NCBI GenBank assembly: GCA_943737045.1
Contig: CALSFV010000471.1
Span: forward strand, 48,203 to 112,202
Length of the DNA: 64,000 nt
Source: Parapristionchus giblindavisi
Lineage: Eukaryota > Nematoda > Chromadorea > Rhabditida > Diplogasteridae
Direction: 5' to 3'
The notes below the pieces were generated by a model, which searched no databases, was not told the DNA's origin, and saw nothing but the letters and a program-made list of their open reading frames with translations. The translations under genes and the position numbers were made by a program. Positions 63,854 to 64,000 of this stretch are shown one piece after another (positions within the stretch are counted from its first letter, which is position 1; the number at the start of each line of letters is the position of its first letter).

Positions 63854-64000
63854 CATACATGGCGTCCACCCTGTAAAATTAGGGCTTCTCCAAAAATATT
63901 GGGATGCCCCCCTGTAAAAAAGAAGTTTAGTTAAAATTTTAAAAAAAAGTGTAGGCCCCCTGTAAAATGAACCATTTTTCGTTCGGATGCCCCCCCCCCC
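63854..64000. mobile_element. CATATATGGG-family MITE, truncated by the window end
   Basis: Begins CATACATGGCGTCC and continues CTGTAAAATTAGGGCTT and CATTTTTCGTTCGGATGCCC, as in the copy at 38901-39063, then a C run to the end of the window. Confidence 0.7.

Overview
The window is a stretch of a small, AT-rich animal genome with compact genes. Evidence: every recognisable gene is broken into many short exons (often 50-150 nt) by introns of mostly 35-60 nt with GT...AG ends, and the gene set is metazoan (NR2E nuclear receptor, PTEN, dynactin p62, prefoldin, UDP-xylose synthase, white-type ABC transporter). Tiny introns, close same-strand spacing and a 3' splice-like site just before the GAR1 start codon look nematode-like, but I cannot fix the phylum from sequence alone.

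Layout: an unrecognised minus-strand gene runs off the left edge (1-3.2 kb); a block of nested foldback elements fills 3.3-6.7 kb; PTEN (minus, 7.4-12.2 kb); GAR1 (plus, 13.4-14.3 kb); dynactin subunit 4 (minus, 14.6-16.8 kb); a 1.1 kb foldback; SGF11/ATXN7L3 of the SAGA deubiquitinase module (plus, 18.8-23.6 kb); two adjacent large palindromes (25.4-30.1 kb); an NR2E nuclear receptor, UAP1 and prefoldin subunit 1 in tandem on the minus strand (30.4-39.6 kb); mitochondrial phosphate carrier (plus, 40.0-42.1 kb) with a small membrane-protein ORF inside its first intron; PIG-Q/GPI1 (plus, 42.2-46.9 kb) with a complete 19-exon ABCG half-transporter inside one of its introns; CEP41-like and NDUFB11 genes (minus, 47.0-50.9 kb); UXS1 (plus, 51.6-54.8 kb); a foldback copy; a coiled-coil gene (plus, 56.6-60.8 kb) whose second intron holds a 2.8 kb foldback with a zinc-finger ORF in its centre; and a simple-repeat region (60.8-63.4 kb) with a possible minus-strand gene.

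All gene models were built by hand: exon phases were checked at each junction and add up to open reading frames of family-typical length (PTEN 480 aa, UAP1 485 aa, UXS1 414 aa, ABCG 612 aa, phosphate carrier 344 aa, dynactin p62 414 aa, NR2E 376 aa).

The most unusual content is the mobile DNA. At least a dozen non-autonomous inverted-repeat elements have readable termini and target duplications (8 bp hAT-like, 3 bp TWA, 4 bp TTAA-like, 5 bp, and TA). Several unrelated foldbacks carry tRNA-derived Pol III A/B boxes in one or both arms. Because foldbacks have two arms, an insertion in one arm can be dated and proven against the empty site in the other. Outside these elements most genes are tightly spaced and housekeeping; GPI-anchor synthesis (PIG-Q), nucleotide-sugar supply (UAP1, UXS1), mitochondrial energy (phosphate carrier, NDUFB11) and protein folding (prefoldin 1) dominate.
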